Source: Brienomyrus brachyistius
Lineage: Eukaryota > Chordata > Actinopteri > Osteoglossiformes > Mormyridae
Direction: 5' to 3'
NCBI RefSeq assembly: GCF_023856365.1
Contig: NC_064538.1
Location: 3,489,832-3,553,831 of the forward strand
Length of the DNA: 64,000 bases
The position numbers were made by a program, and so were the translations under genes. How positions within the stretch are numbered: position 1 is the stretch's first letter; every line of letters starts with the position of its first letter. The notes below the pieces were generated by a model, which was not told where the DNA came from, did not search any database, and saw only the letters and a list, made by a program, of their open reading frames with translations. This document shows positions 1 to 12,278 of the stretch, piece by piece.

Positions 1-1340
1 CATTCAGGCCTTTTTATAATGTCTAGTAATGCATGCCATGAATATGAGGTATGACTTAAAACAACACTGTTATTTGTGAAAACCACCTCCATTTCTGTAA
101 CGTTTATTGGTATGAACATCTGTAGTATATAAGAAATATGGTGTACATTTCTTAAATATTACTGATATCTGAATGGTTTAGAATGGTATTTATGCTACAG
201 AATCCTGCATCTAATGCTAAGAAAGCTGCCTCTTTCCCTCAGGCAGGATATTGGAATAGGCAGAGAGACTCCCGTGCTGTTGTCCGCGAGGGACAGTCAC
301 AGTTCTGGGTAGCCAGTGTTTCATGATGACTGAGCAGCCTCACTCTGAAGGCAGCAATCAGGCCCCATCTCGTGTAATGATTACCTTCTCTGAAATGCGC
401 GTTTCTCATGCTGAATGAATACTAAGTCTACCAATTTACGACACTACTCCTTAACTGTCAGCTCACTGCTGAAATCACTGAGTATTTTCATTTCAATATA
501 TTTGTTTTTAAACCTGTATGTTGCATTAAGTGTATTACAGTATTTTTTATTGTAATGACAGTACCTTGGTCTAAATACTCTGACATCAGTCATGGCTTCA
601 GAGGTGAGTAAAAGTCATTGACTTTAATGAAGAATCCCGACACTGTGGTTGTGGTTGTATTTGTTCACTGTTCACCTTTTGATTTTCAAATAATTGTAGT
701 GCTTTTTTAAAACAGCATTTATTGTAGGTAGAACTGCTCTCACTGCACTCAGAAGACGGATATGATGTTGAAGACACTTGAAAATACCTTCCTAAACAGA
801 CTCCAGAATAATAATTCATAGTATACCTCCCCCCAAAAAAAACAAACTGCCCCCAGAGCTTTGACCTAATGCCACATAGATTACTGATTATTGGTTATTT
901 TTTTTTTCTTATATTGACATGATGCTGACAAGGCAGTGGTTTCCTTCCGTTTTTTCTGCAAGTTGCTTTTTACAGTACGAGAAATGATCGAACCTTTTGA
1001 AAATTCATTTTCACAGCCCAACCATATTTTGACTTCAATAGCTGAACTTTCTGAAAATTGGAAAAAAAAAAAGATGGAGAAAAGATGAGACTATGGAGGA
1101 AGGATTTGGTATCTTTGTATGAAACATGGGTGGGTAGCTGTGCGGCGTGAAGGATTAGCAGCACGCTTTGGCCTGGTGTGTTGTGACATCAGGCAGTTCT
1201 GGTGTCAGCAGTAGGGAATCGTCTAGCAAGTTTGGACATACTCTGCTGTATAAAATTAATCACAATGATTATTTTTCTTTATAGAGAATAAACTTTTAAA
1301 GGCCTGCTCCGTAAACACAAGAACTCTTCAGTGGCTCATG
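1..1340. other. Upstream non-coding stretch, nothing recognised
   Basis: This AT-rich stretch contains short A and T runs, for example near 835 and 900. Open frames are short and compositionally random, with no good splice-site pairs around them. I see no repeat family that I recognise and no gene. Confidence 0.6.
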
Positions 1341-1344
1341 GAGG

Positions 1345-1574
1345 CAGGATGTGGCTGAGTGGGCTAAGTCACTGTGCCTGTCATCAGGAATTTGCTAGTT
1401 CAAGCCCAGCCTCGGCACGTCTGCGGGTCCTTCAGCCGGGCCTTTAACCCTCCCTGGGTGCTGCTATGGGTGGCTGCCCTTCACTGCCAGCTTGCTCTCA
1501 CTTACAGGGAGCAAGCTGGGGGAGGCATAAAGAGAATTTTCCTCCAGGGGTCAGTAAAGTATCTATTAAAAAAA
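1345..1574 (+). mobile_element. tRNA-derived SINE copy, near full length
   Basis: The copy has a pol III-type A box (GTGGCTGAGTGGGC at about 1351) and a B box (GCTAGTTCAAGCCC at about 1394), the internal promoter layout of a tRNA-derived SINE. A middle part includes GGGCCTTTAACCC. The 3' tail ends in AGTAAAGTATCTATT followed by A/T-rich sequence, like the LINE-related tails of many fish SINEs. No clear target-site duplication is visible, so the copy is probably old. The 114-codon open frame across it is incidental. Family assignment is from memory of fish repeats. Confidence 0.65.
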
Positions 1575-1579
1575 TATAT

Positions 1580-3811
1580 ATTGCCATTGAAGCTGATTTT
1601 CCGTCTTAGCCGCACAGACGATGAGGATGACAGGGTCACTTCCCCAGGAAAAGGTGAAGACGTCTCACATCATGACCGAAAGGGTGGAGAGGATTTAGTT
1701 TTTTCTGGAGGTGTGTAGTTATTGAGCCAGATGAATCTACCTCTGAAGCACTTCGAACTGATGCGTTTTGAAAAGTTCCTCTTTTGCTGTTTTGAGAGAA
1801 TCTCTGCACTTTCAAAACTGTCATTCCCGTTAACCGCTGGGCCGCCTGGGCGTGGCCACAGAGGAGGGGTTCACACCTGTAACATAAGTGACAAATATGT
1901 TAAAAGCCTTTAATTTTTATTCAGATTTGTTTGTCTTTGGAAATGATTGTTGTCCGATCAACACATGGTTTTATGTAGAGTTTGTAGAGTAAATGGGGAC
2001 ATTTTAAAGGTTTGAAGAGGTACACTGGGTAGGGAACTGCCCGAATATCTCCACATGTGTTACACAGACTGTTGGAATTGAAGTTATTAAAATATGTTTT
2101 TCCCTTTTACTTTTTGTTGCTTTTTCTTGATGTCTGTGAATGATGTTTATTTTCGAAATTTTACATTTAGTGTAAAGGTAGCCAGAAGGCTTTACCTAGT
2201 GTCTTAGCCACTTATCACTCTGCCTGGTGACTGTTAATATGTCTCTTTCCAATAATGTGTTTTTTGCTGGTTTTATATCTGTGTTCCTTTGTTGTTTTTT
2301 CCTTTCAGGGCTTGGAAGTCATGTTGAGCTTATGGGTGTACAGGCAGGGCCTGCATCTCCAGGTCATGCTGAGATCTATCCATGTTCTGTAATTGCTCAA
2401 ATATGAAACTGGATCACGCAGGACCCTTTCATTGGCTCTTCTCCAACATCGTCCTGCTGGTTGGTAGCCGTCCATCGACCATCAGGCTCTTCCTCGTCCA
2501 GCAAAGCCTGTCCTGCTGGGTTTTGGATCTGCCCTTTTCAGTAGACGGCTGTTGTTCAGCATATTGTAGCTGTTCCACTGTGGGAAGTCGATTGCAGTAA
2601 AATGACCGTCAGCTTTACTTCCTCCCTTGGCAGTGAATCGGGCACTTTTCACTTCTCCCTGGGAAGCTCCTGAGCCAGATGTGATAAGGTAGTGTGGGAA
2701 CAGGTTCTCCTGTGAAGATATTCCATAAACGGTGCTGTAGTTACGAGTACGTCACCCATCTTCTGAACTATACTTTGAGTTTTGTTTGCATTAATTAAGG
2801 AGCTATACTTAAAGAGTAACACATTTGGTTCAACCGCCTTATGGCTACAGCCACTGCAGTGACCAACTTACTGAAGCAGCGTGAGGACTGAGCTTCAGTC
2901 AGACTCCTCCTGGTCCATGTTTGTGTTTGGATCATCTGCCTTGCAATGAGGAACCTGCCTGGGTAAGACCTTATGATCTCTAACCACGTGAGCAGTCCAG
3001 AGGTCGGGCATGGGGATGACGCCTTTATCAACCTCTCCAAACAGGGCTGGCCCGCTTAAAGCCACGAGGGCCGTAAATGAAACCCCTGGGGGGTGGTCCT
3101 TGTCGACTGGATGGCTTCATAGCAAAGACGGAGTCTATCACGTCCGGTTAAGTAAATGATCTGTCAAATCATGTGATTACAAGCTTTTGGTAGAACTGGG
3201 AGGAGGCTGCCTGGGACTGGAGGTAGGGTCCACTGGAGACTAAACTCAGGCTAAAAATGCCAAGTGAGCCAACTACAACAGGACAGTTATTTTAGGTGAG
3301 TTTATGTTCCTGGTATCTGGATAACTGTAATGATTGATTTGAATCTTCGGATCCACTTCTCCTCAGTTGTGGTGGTGTCTGCAATGCACCCGTGAGGGAG
3401 AAATACCTTCATTAGAAGTGGTCATGATGGGCCAGAGCGTAGAAATGCTGAACGTGTAAACGCACACAAACGCAGCCTTGATGAGGAGGAGTGTTGCCAC
3501 GGGTTACCGGTGGCTGCGATAAATTCAGGATGCAGCACCTCTTTAAATGATAAGGAGGAGAAAATGTATTATTGGTTGTAAAATGGACCTGTTGACTGAA
3601 GCCCAAGTTTGAGTGCCAGCTCAGTTGCTGTAGCTGTGTTTGTCATAATAATTTCCCCTGCGGCTGGGATGGACAGCTCAGCTCATGCAGCGTTTCGGCT
3701 CCGGCGAGGTGGTGGTGGGTTATTTGGGGAACACAGGGATTGAAATGCAGGCAAGGCTCTGTTGCGGGTGCTTTTATTAAGCCGAAATGCTTAAGTAATT
3801 CATTCGTCAGG

Positions 3812-3814
<3 letters not shown>
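1580..3814. other. Non-coding stretch, nothing recognised
   Basis: There is no recognisable exon or repeat family here. Open frames of 60-80 codons occur on both strands but have random-looking composition and no splice context. The sequence is probably upstream intergenic DNA or an intron of an unseen longer transcript. Confidence 0.55.
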
Positions 3815-3858
<44 letters not shown>

Positions 3859-3912
3859 TGTATATATATGTATATGTATATGTATATATGTATATGTATA
3901 TATATGTATATA

Positions 3913-3978
<66 letters not shown>
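3815..3978. repeat. Compound microsatellite (TG)n-(TATG)n-(TA)n
   Basis: About 20 TG units are followed by interspersed TATG/TATATG units and then an almost pure TA run, about 164 bp in all. Alternating purine-pyrimidine sequence of this kind can adopt Z-DNA (the TG part) or cruciforms (the TA part). Several apparent open frames here are only translations of the repeat. It is likely to be highly length-polymorphic. Confidence 0.97.
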
Positions 3979-3979
<1 letters not shown>

Positions 3980-4374
3980 CACTGATGTATAATATTACTC
4001 TAAAGTCTAATTCATTTACACCACCTGCTGCTGGGGAAAATGTGTTTTGCTTATTATTCGGATTCAAGAAATATGCTTCTGTTTGCCCTTGTGAGTTTTA
4101 CGTGTCATTGCTATTCAGAGCGCGCCAGTCGTTTGTGGCTCATTAGCAAACCAGGGGAGCGAAACATTGCGGCTCTTGAGGGTGATTCCTCTTCGTTAGT
4201 GTGGTCACATCAGTAAGATCTGCATCGAAGGGGGCTGGCAGTTTGTTAGTATGGAACTGATTGGCTCACTTTGGATCACTTACTGTCAGTTCAGACTGAT
4301 GAAACCATTTCATTTTTCAGTTAATTTAACATTGCTCTGTTGCATAAACAAGGGTCTATCTATCAGTAACATTA

Positions 4375-4602
4375 CCATCCATTTTCTATACTTGCTTGTC
4401 CTAAGCAGGACTGTGGGGCTTTGCCAGAAGCTACAAGCACAAGATTGGGAGTAACGCATCACAGGGCAGTCACAGCTTGTTCGGCAGGTTTTTGCACTGG
4501 GTGGGGTTACTGGGGAACCCGGAGGAAACCCCATTACAGCCCCTAGAGTCAGGACAGAGACTCGGTGTGAGGCACCAGTGCTAACCACTGCACCACCGTG
4601 CC
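4375..4602 (-). mobile_element. tRNA-derived SINE copy (AFC-like layout), reverse orientation
   Basis: Read on the minus strand, the copy starts with GGCACGGTGGTGCAGTGGTTAG (A-box region near 4600) and continues through degenerate versions of the conserved body. It ends in the tail AGTATAGAAAATGGATGG near 4375. The same family occurs at 11211, 33058 and as fragments at 28780 and 32158. The body is diverged and shortened relative to the 33 kb copy, so it is older. The resemblance to the cichlid AFC-type SINE is from memory. Confidence 0.75.
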
Positions 4603-6130
4603 ATTTCACATTACAGTAACTTTCGGTTGCCATACTGGCATTAAGTCAGGAAGTACACAGACCATTCACTGCTGAACTGAGAAGTAAAAAGATTATCCAG
4701 GATTATCCTAACCTTAAAGCGATAACTTTCACTTTCACTTTTGATGTACATTTAACTTAAAGAGCATGAAATATTGTAGCTTATGGCACAGCATAATTAT
4801 ATTAATCCAGTAATTAGTAGTATTGGATGGAGCAAATGTGCAATATGATGCAATAAGTGTAATAAAATCCATGCCGAGTTAAGTTTTGGTGCATTTGAAT
4901 TTTTGTTTAGCTTCCAAGCAGTTAATGTAATGATGCTTAAAAATGTTAAGACGTAAGAGTAACCCTGTCTGAGCCAAGTGCACACTTCACATTTGTGCTT
5001 TCTTAATTATCTTATTAGTGTTTTTATCCAAAGTGTCTTACACAACTGTAGGTGTTTGCATAATGGCAGACAACAGTTTTTGTGCTCCTGCAAGATGGCA
5101 GTGGTGCTTTCTAGCAAAGTATTCAACACATTTATTTTGAAGAGTATTTCTGTCCTCTGTATTTCTGTTACATTTTGATGCAGCACACCTCTCACACTCC
5201 CGACTGGGTTAATTGCGACATGTTTGGCCTAGACAAAGGGAAAATGGTCCCAAAGAAGCTAGGGCAAGTGGTGTTGGTACCAGTCCGGATGGTGAATCAT
5301 AACAGCAGCTGCATTAAGAAAGCTCATAAAAATGTTCAAAAAGTGCTTGTGTTTTCAGTAAGTTGAATTTAGCTGGTTCATAACTACGGCTGCATGGCTG
5401 TCTGCTACGTCTTGTGCAGTTCCAGTCTCTGCAGCAGATTATGAGCATAGCCGGGAATATCGGGACCCCTCTCCCTGCCGTCTGTGAAATGCGTGAAAAT
5501 AGCTGCATCTGCAGACACCCCAGAATGGTGAAAGACATTCTTCTGGGCTTTTTGATCCTTCACTGTAACAGGGGAGCTTCTTCCGCCTGCCGGCCAGATC
5601 CACCCTGATGAGAAACGGCGTTTTCCTTTAGGCTGTCCAGCTCCTCATCTCTCCGCTGACCCACACACACACGCCAGGGACTGAGACCTGTCTGCCCCTT
5701 ACACCACATCCCTAAGCCTTCAACTACAACTTCCCAACAGCATCTCAGCAGAATAACACCCTGCTTTGTGTTTGTCTATCTGTTCGCCATTGTTGCTGAT
5801 GCTGCTAAAGGTAATTCATGTTCTGGTCTTGTGGAAAAAGAAATGCGTATGTACCCCATGTTTGTATTTATATATTATCTATATGGCTGTGGTAGTTATG
5901 CATGCAAAGAGGCGTATACAGTATATGGTTTATTCTAAATATGTTGTCTGTAAATTGGATGCATGATTTATAGGGGTGTGAATGACGAGCAAATGCTTTT
6001 TCTAGTTTTATATTTAAATCTACCTGTACGTCATCGCAAATTGGACGGTAGCCCCAGTGAAGTGAGATTTCACAGCCTGATCCTATACAGTGAGATGATG
6101 AATCTTGAATCTTGAAGCCCCAGCAGATAA
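4603..6130. other. Non-coding stretch with one small repeat-like scrap
   Basis: No exon is supported. Around 5020-5055 the words TTTTTATCCAAAGTGTCTTACA resemble a teleost interspersed repeat motif (roughly, TTTATCCAAAGCGACTTACA) that accompanies some SINE/LINE copies. This is only a weak match. The rest shows nothing I recognise. Confidence 0.45.
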
Positions 6131-6146
6131 CCCCCCCCCCCCCCCC
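6131..6146. repeat. C16 homopolymer
   Basis: An uninterrupted run of 16 C, one of more than ten G/C runs of at least ten bases in the window. Confidence 0.95.
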
Positions 6147-6474
6147 GGATCCTTTGCTTATGGGTCTGTTCCCTTCATTTTGTGGTATTAGTGGGGTTTT
6201 TTTTACCATGTGATCTGTGCAGACACAGGGTTTCCATGAGGGGTCCATTTATGTGCTGCTACTAGAGATGCAGCCGGGTCCCTCAGTCACCCGCTGTCAG
6301 GATGAAACATGGCTGCAGAGGAGCCAGAACAGCTGGGCCGAGCAGTCCGGACCCCCCCGAGCAGAGCAGAGTCGTGATACGCAGGTAAACGCCTCTGGCC
6401 CTGGCAACAGCAACACCGTGGAAAAAAAAAATGCACTGGCGTTTTGGGAAATGCAGCACTGCTGTGTTCAATCC

Positions 6475-6520
6475 GAGTTTAAACCAGAGTTTGTACAGAG
6501 TTTAAACCAGAGTTTGTACA
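6475..6520. repeat. Tandem duplication of a 23-bp unit
   Basis: The 23-bp unit GAGTTTAAACCAGAGTTTGTACA is followed at once by an identical copy. The unit itself contains GAGTTT twice in diverged form. It is a short local duplication with no evident function. Confidence 0.9.
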
Positions 6521-7984
6521 GTTGTACACGGAGGTGAGGTGTGACCTGATTTAACATTTTAAAATGAGTCTTGGAATCATTTTGGGTATATGGCTATGAA
6601 ATAGAAAATAAATGGCATATGGTCTAGAGAGGAAAGAGAATCTGCTTCTCGTCACCTGTGACTTTGGGTTAACAAACGCAATACTGCATTTTAGACTGAT
6701 ACACGTGCAGCTGTGAGATGTTGTGCATGTACGTGTAACAGACCTGCCATGTTTTAGACAGCCCGCAAGTGCAGCCGCGATGTTGGGTGCATGAATACAA
6801 TGTGCTGTGCTTAAGCTTACGGCATTGGCTGTTATGGCTGCAAAGTTAAGGCTGAGATTTTGTTGAAATACCCAGAACATCAGTGCGAAGCTGATTCTCT
6901 TCACCTTTGCGGTGCTGCCAGCGAATGTGCCTTCCGGATTATCAGAGCTTTGTTCCAGCTCCTAGGAGGGTGAGATTAACAGATTTCTATCCTTTTCTTC
7001 GTCACGCACTAGAGGGACTGGCAGTATTGTAGTTATTTTACGCATAGTGCATTTTCTGGCGCATGTTTTTCTGCAGGTTGTGTTCCGGTGCCACGAAGCC
7101 CCGTTAATCGCCAAAGAGGGACTCGCTCATTGCATCTCTAGTTGCTTCTGATAAAGCTGCATTTTGCACAGCTAAAATAAATCATGTTTTTTTTAAAGGA
7201 TGAGAGGGTAATGACAAATTGTCATGGATGGAAGGCATGATAAAGAGGAAGAGGGAAAAAGGGGAGGAGTGGAGGAGAGGTTTAGAACCCTTCTGGTGAT
7301 TGATTGCACACTGTCTCTGAATTGCATGGCCCTTGAATATAGGGCCAAATGAAAAGAAGGTTTTTCATCTTTGTCAAGCACAGCTCACAGTTAGACGGCT
7401 TCCTCTGGTTCTCCTGTTTGGGCTTGTGTCACTTCTGGTGCCCTGAACGTGCCACTTCTAGAAATCAATTGCATCCAAAGCTGAGAAATTGCAGGATCTC
7501 GCAGGGCCTCAAGGGGGCAGTGTTACTGACCCTGTTTTGGACGTGTTCGCAGTAGCAGCTGTGTGTGTTTGCTGTTGTTGAAAGGGCTGTGGACTCTTGC
7601 AAGGTGCGGCCTGGCTTTTCCCAGAAGCACGCTGCACCAGTTTGTGGTGTAAACAGCTGGCTCCTTGTAAATCATGCCAGGCTTAAAACAACTTGAGTGT
7701 CACCGAGCAGCCGGCCGTATGTAATCAGCTGCTGCATGTATCTCGGTAGGCACCGCACGTCTCGGCACAAGCGGGCTGCAGTTCCTTTAGGCTTTGTTTG
7801 CAGTTCAGCGCTTGCTCGCTGTAGTTCAGTGATATTTCGCCGTACATTCTGGCCAATGTCAGACTGTGTACCAGCTATCTGGTTCTAATACGACACAAAC
7901 AGTAAAGACAAACTTGTCTTTGAAAGTACACATGGGACATATAAGTCGCATAACACCACCCATTTGACCCGAGCATTCATTATC
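6521..7984. other. Non-coding stretch, nothing recognised
   Basis: This is mixed-composition sequence with no repeat family or exon that I can support. The 117-codon minus-strand open frame at 6551-6904 looks random in composition and lacks splice context. Confidence 0.5.
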
Positions 7985-8135
7985 AGTGCTATACATATTT
8001 ACAATTACCTTGACACATTCATCCATGGCAATTTACAGTAGAGAGAAGGGTTGTAATTTAAGTATGTACCCTGGGATTTGAACCCATAACCTTTACATAA
8101 TTAGCATTGTGCTCTAATTGTGGGGCTAGAGGAAC
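7985..8135 (-). mobile_element. Probable tRNA-derived SINE fragment
   Basis: On the minus strand there is a B-box-like segment (GGTTATGGGTTCAAATCCCA near 8095-8070) preceded by an A-box-like AATTAGAGCACAATGC. This matches the head of DANA/V-SINE-like teleost elements. The 3' part is diverged. The call rests on the pol III box arrangement and on memory of the family. Confidence 0.45.
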
Positions 8136-8218
8136 TGTTTACATCAGCACTATTTTATAGAACCGTTTGGGTCAAGCTTCAGGTGCAGGAATGCAGTTGT
8201 AGAGCTATTTCTGAGACT

Positions 8219-8560
8219 TAAAGGGGCCCTATTATGCTTTTCTGGTTTTTCCCTTTCCATTCGTGTGTTATGTGCTTTATGTGCATGTAAACAGTCCGCA
8301 AAATCTTAAGGCCCAAAGCACATGTCAAAGGGAGTAACTCTCACCACGGAAACCTCTCTCTCTAACCTGCCTGAAACACCTCAATGGAATTCCAGGCCTT
8401 ACTTCCGTGACATGGTGAGGTCATCTTGTAACAATCCTTATTGGCTGCCTACCTGCAAAGATCTGTCTGCAGACTGCAAGACAGGTGTGAAGCGTGTCGG
8501 GCACGCTGATCAGTCGGAGCACATTGGGTTTTTCGGAGGTGGGGCTTAAGGTCAGCATTT
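8219..8560. repeat. Dispersed teleost repeat (GGGCCCTATTATGC type)
   Basis: The segment begins with AAAGGGGCCCTATTATGC and runs through GTGCATGTAAACAGTCCGCA, CCTGAAACACCTCAA and AACAATCCTTATTGGCTGCC. These words occur in that order in a repeat I remember as common in carp-like and other teleost genomes. I cannot state its class with certainty; a non-autonomous DNA transposon is most likely. The 75-codon open frame inside is incidental. Confidence 0.5.
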
Positions 8561-11210
8561 CAGACAGTTCAAGTGAATAAAGATGTACATGAAGCATGTA
8601 AATTCATTATAGAAGAACTCCAAAATAAAATGAACAGAGAAAATGAACACAATAGCCCCCCCTTCAAATCCACAGCCTTCCAGTTTAATAAGGAATGTTT
8701 GCTTTCTTTTCCATATGATCTGAATAGTCACACCACGGCTTCCAGCTTAATTCAGCTGTTGTGTAGATCCGAACACCACTTTGGGATGTTGTTTCCTGTC
8801 ATGTCAACCAGATGTACAAAAAATATCAAAATTCTCCTCTCCACTCCTGCATGACTGTGAAATGCATTGAAAAAGCAAGCTAGAGTCATCCTGCAGGATT
8901 AATTTGGATGGAGTGGGGCTCTTGTTTTCCCAACAGAATCAGTGTTGACAGCCATTTCTGTAGAGTGCTTTGCATCACTGTGGCCCCTAGAGGGGGCCCT
9001 CTAGCCCTCTTGCTATGGATACATGTCAGAGAGACTAACAGCTTCCTGTCTGCTACTGCAGTTGTGAAACACTGCATTTAGACACTGATTTCGGAATATT
9101 TTGCAAATTGTGAAAATCAAGGAAGCACCTGACACTTATACTCAGACCAGCAATGTCTTTTACAGGCGGTCAAAAGATACATTTAAACTTTTAAAGCTAT
9201 TTATCTGAATAGCAAGTGAACTTTTACTCAGACCAAAAATCATTAGCATTCGAACCCTCAAAAACTAGCAAGAGCCTCTTCATTTCTCCAAAAAGTTACT
9301 GATATCTGGTTGGGTGGCGAGATGAACGCCGCTTCACTTCCCAAACCTCTCCTTCGGGGCATCTCAGCCTCATCTACCAGCTCACTTAATTAATTAATTG
9401 AATTAGTTAAATCAGTGAGATTGATTAGCTATGAGGTGCGCTAGTGGTCGCCTCAAAGAATTGGTTCCTGCAAATACGTGGGTGATTTTAGCAGCTGTTT
9501 GGAAATGGCTGACATGTTTTGACAGGCATGATAGGATCGTTTTACACTAACATAAAGATCATTTAAGCATCATTTTCCTTGGCAGCTGTGGACTTGCACA
9601 GTGTGGTATTTTTTTTCACTGTTTTGCACAAAATGTTGCTAATAGGATTCTGCTTCATGTAACTTTATGAAAGATATTTATCTCAAACTCAATTATTCTT
9701 CATTTGTAGTTGTCATACTAATATATCTTTTCTGTGCTAATAGTCAATTATGGCAGCTGTTTTTTACACATAATTGTATCATAATAATCATAATCGGTTT
9801 CATTCACTGATGTATGCAGCTGGCAGCATAAACCTCTTCTCATTTAGGATGACAACGTCATTATGTAATGAGGATCTTACAGGGATGTAAGAGACAGTGT
9901 ATTCCACAGCCTTGGGGTTAACGATCATCAGGCTCTGACTCAAGATATGAGGCAACAGCAGATCTGGGAATTAGGCAATGCTTGAAAATGCAATACAGTA
10001 ATTTTATGCTATTTGCATGCTCTGTGATACACATGTTTTGATTTTATAAACTCCTATTTAAAGGTCTTAATTTATATTACATACATTAATTTGGTAGTGA
10101 TAAAAATGTATACATTTTTAAGCTAAATGCCTTGAAAACATCCAAATTAATAAAAAAATAGTGCCGGCACTTAATCAGCAGGCCAGACAGAGAGCGACAG
10201 ACATATATACCATCATGCTTTGCCCACAGATTCGACTGAATCGTAGGAACTGAATAGTAGTGATTTAGCAGTGATTTCTCTTTATAACCACAGTTTTCAA
10301 TCAACCAGCAGCAATAGCTGTTAGACTTTGGAAAATGTGCTGGATACTTTAGATAAAAATGAATTAATGCTCCATGACTGCTGGAGGCTTTGAACACCCA
10401 GCTCACACCATCTGCTGCGGCGTAAAACTTCTTCCTGCAGAATGATACAGTACATCAGGCTATATGATCTTCTTTATATATGGAAAATGTTAATTTTACT
10501 CTAACTTCAAATTAAACTAATCAGTATTTGAACTGTGTAACTGTGTTGTGCCATATTTCTTATCTTTACACAGTAATTGCTTCACCTTTTTAGCAGTTTT
10601 TAAAATGCGTAGCCATGTTTTTCATGCGCATTAACTTGCTCTTGTTCTATATGTATTTTTAAAATAAATTAATAGTGGTTTAATTCAGAAAGAGCACCAC
10701 ATTCCGATGTACGAACTGGATTTTTGCAGAGATTTTATATGCGCACAATAATTTTATTTTTCAAACTGATAGGGCCAGAATCATTGTTTAAATGAATACC
10801 GAAGAGTAATACACAGATAAGAGAAGTGACTGCTGCATGAGGAATACAATAAAATATGTTAATAATATGCAGAGGCACTGCAATGTCTATATGGAATTAA
10901 TTGTGAGTAAGTATCTGTAGTAGTAATTTGAACATTTCCAATAGAGAGACGTTTAAGTGAGCTGGGGAAGAGAGGACTAATTTTCTGAGTGCCAAAACCA
11001 GGTCAAGTTAGTCTGCATGGTACCATGGGACACATTCACACTGAATGTAATGATGTACATCATTAGACTGGTATTGCACCTCTGTTCTGGAAACATTCCT
11101 CAGTGCTGTAAACACAGCCCTTTGGATCCATAAAGGTCATATTTGTTTTCTGTAGTTTATTATATTTGTTAATGAATTGTTTTCCAGTGTGTGAGGCTCT
11201 CAGCTTTACA
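8561..11210. other. AT-rich non-coding stretch
   Basis: No exon or named repeat is supported across about 2.6 kb. The sequence is AT-rich with TTAATTAATTAATTGAATTAG near 9385 and no microsatellite of note. It could include conserved regulatory DNA, but this cannot be judged from a single sequence. Confidence 0.5.
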
Positions 11211-11545
11211 GTGGCAGGGTGGTGCAGTGCTTGGCACTGTCGCCTCACACCTCTGGGACCTGGGTTTGAGTCTCCCCCATGGCTCCATGGGTGTGGAGTT
11301 TGCATGTTCTCCCCGTGTCATTGTGGGGTTTCCTCTGCATGCTCCAGATTCCCCCCACAGTCCAAAAACATGCTGAGGTTAATTGGAGCTACCAAATTGC
11401 CTGTAGGTGTGAATGTGCCCTGCAATGGGTTCGTGCCCTTGATGCATCTTGGGTTGTTCCCTGCCTTGCATCCATAGCTTCCAGGATAGGCTCTGGACCA
11501 TGAATAGCACAAGCGGTTATAGAAAATCAATGGATGTGCATGGAT
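11211..11545 (+). mobile_element. tRNA-derived SINE copy, near full length
   Basis: The head GGCAGGGTGGTGCAGTGCTTGGC carries the A box, and GGGTTTGAGTCTCC near 11261 carries the B box. The body has GTGGAGTTTGCATGTTCTCC, then the AAAAACATGCTGAGGTTAATTGGAG segment, and the tail has AGCGGTTATAGAAAATCAATGGATG. It is the same family as the 33 kb copy but slightly diverged and without the TG expansion. Open frames of 61-103 codons on both strands are incidental to the repeat. Confidence 0.85.
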
Positions 11546-12170
11546 CCCAATCTTAGAGGTATGTTTAGTGAGGCAGTATAGTCTATGAACTGAGTTTTGA
11601 CATTACTAATTGTATAGTAATACAATTATGTAGTATGAAATGTGAATAGTATGAAATGTGAATGTTTAATTTTTGAAATTAGATACTCCCCCAGCTCTGG
11701 CAAACCACAATAACAAATTATATTATTTTCTTTTAAAGCTGAATATTTGAAGATTAAAAAATGACATTATCTATTTGAACTATGTAAGAGAGCTGAAGTT
11801 CTGTAATGTGAAATTAATTATGGCCAGTCTGGGGCCCTGCAAATGGGTCTGTCGCCCCGGAGTCATTTAGTGTTTAGTGTAGAGAGGAGGGCTAAGCCTT
11901 TACCGGGGAAGATCTGATTTTAATGAGAATGAATGAGATCACACTATTTACACCAATCAGTATACATTTGTCCGGGGCCTAGTGGCTCCCCTGTGTAACA
12001 GTAAGCGGAAGACAGAGAGACATGTCCTCCTCTTCCTCTTTCTGTCTATCTCTTGGTGTTTAAATGCCCTGCTGGGCAGTTGCTGTCCTGTTTGTTGTAG
12101 GCTGGACATGCGGTGTGACCTTTGGGCTTTACAACATCATAATGGTGGAACACGCAGCTACAAGATGCAG
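11546..12170. other. Non-coding stretch, nothing recognised
   Basis: This is AT-rich DNA between a SINE and a CT microsatellite. It has short local repeats (TAGTATGAAATGTGAA twice near 11630-11660) but no gene. Confidence 0.5.
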
Positions 12171-12245
<75 letters not shown>

Positions 12246-12278
12246 CGCTCGCTCGCTCCTTCCCCCTTCCCTCCCACT
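12171..12278. repeat. (CT)n microsatellite with (CTCG)n end
   Basis: A CT run of about 70 bp is broken once by TG. It is followed by four or five CTCG units and a C/T-rich tail. Arg/Glu-rich and Ser/Leu-rich open frames here are repeat translations. Confidence 0.95.

Noticed and set aside
3740..4146. Open frames of 79-108 codons rich in Cys-Val or Ile-Tyr
   Set aside because: They are translations of the TG/TA microsatellite.
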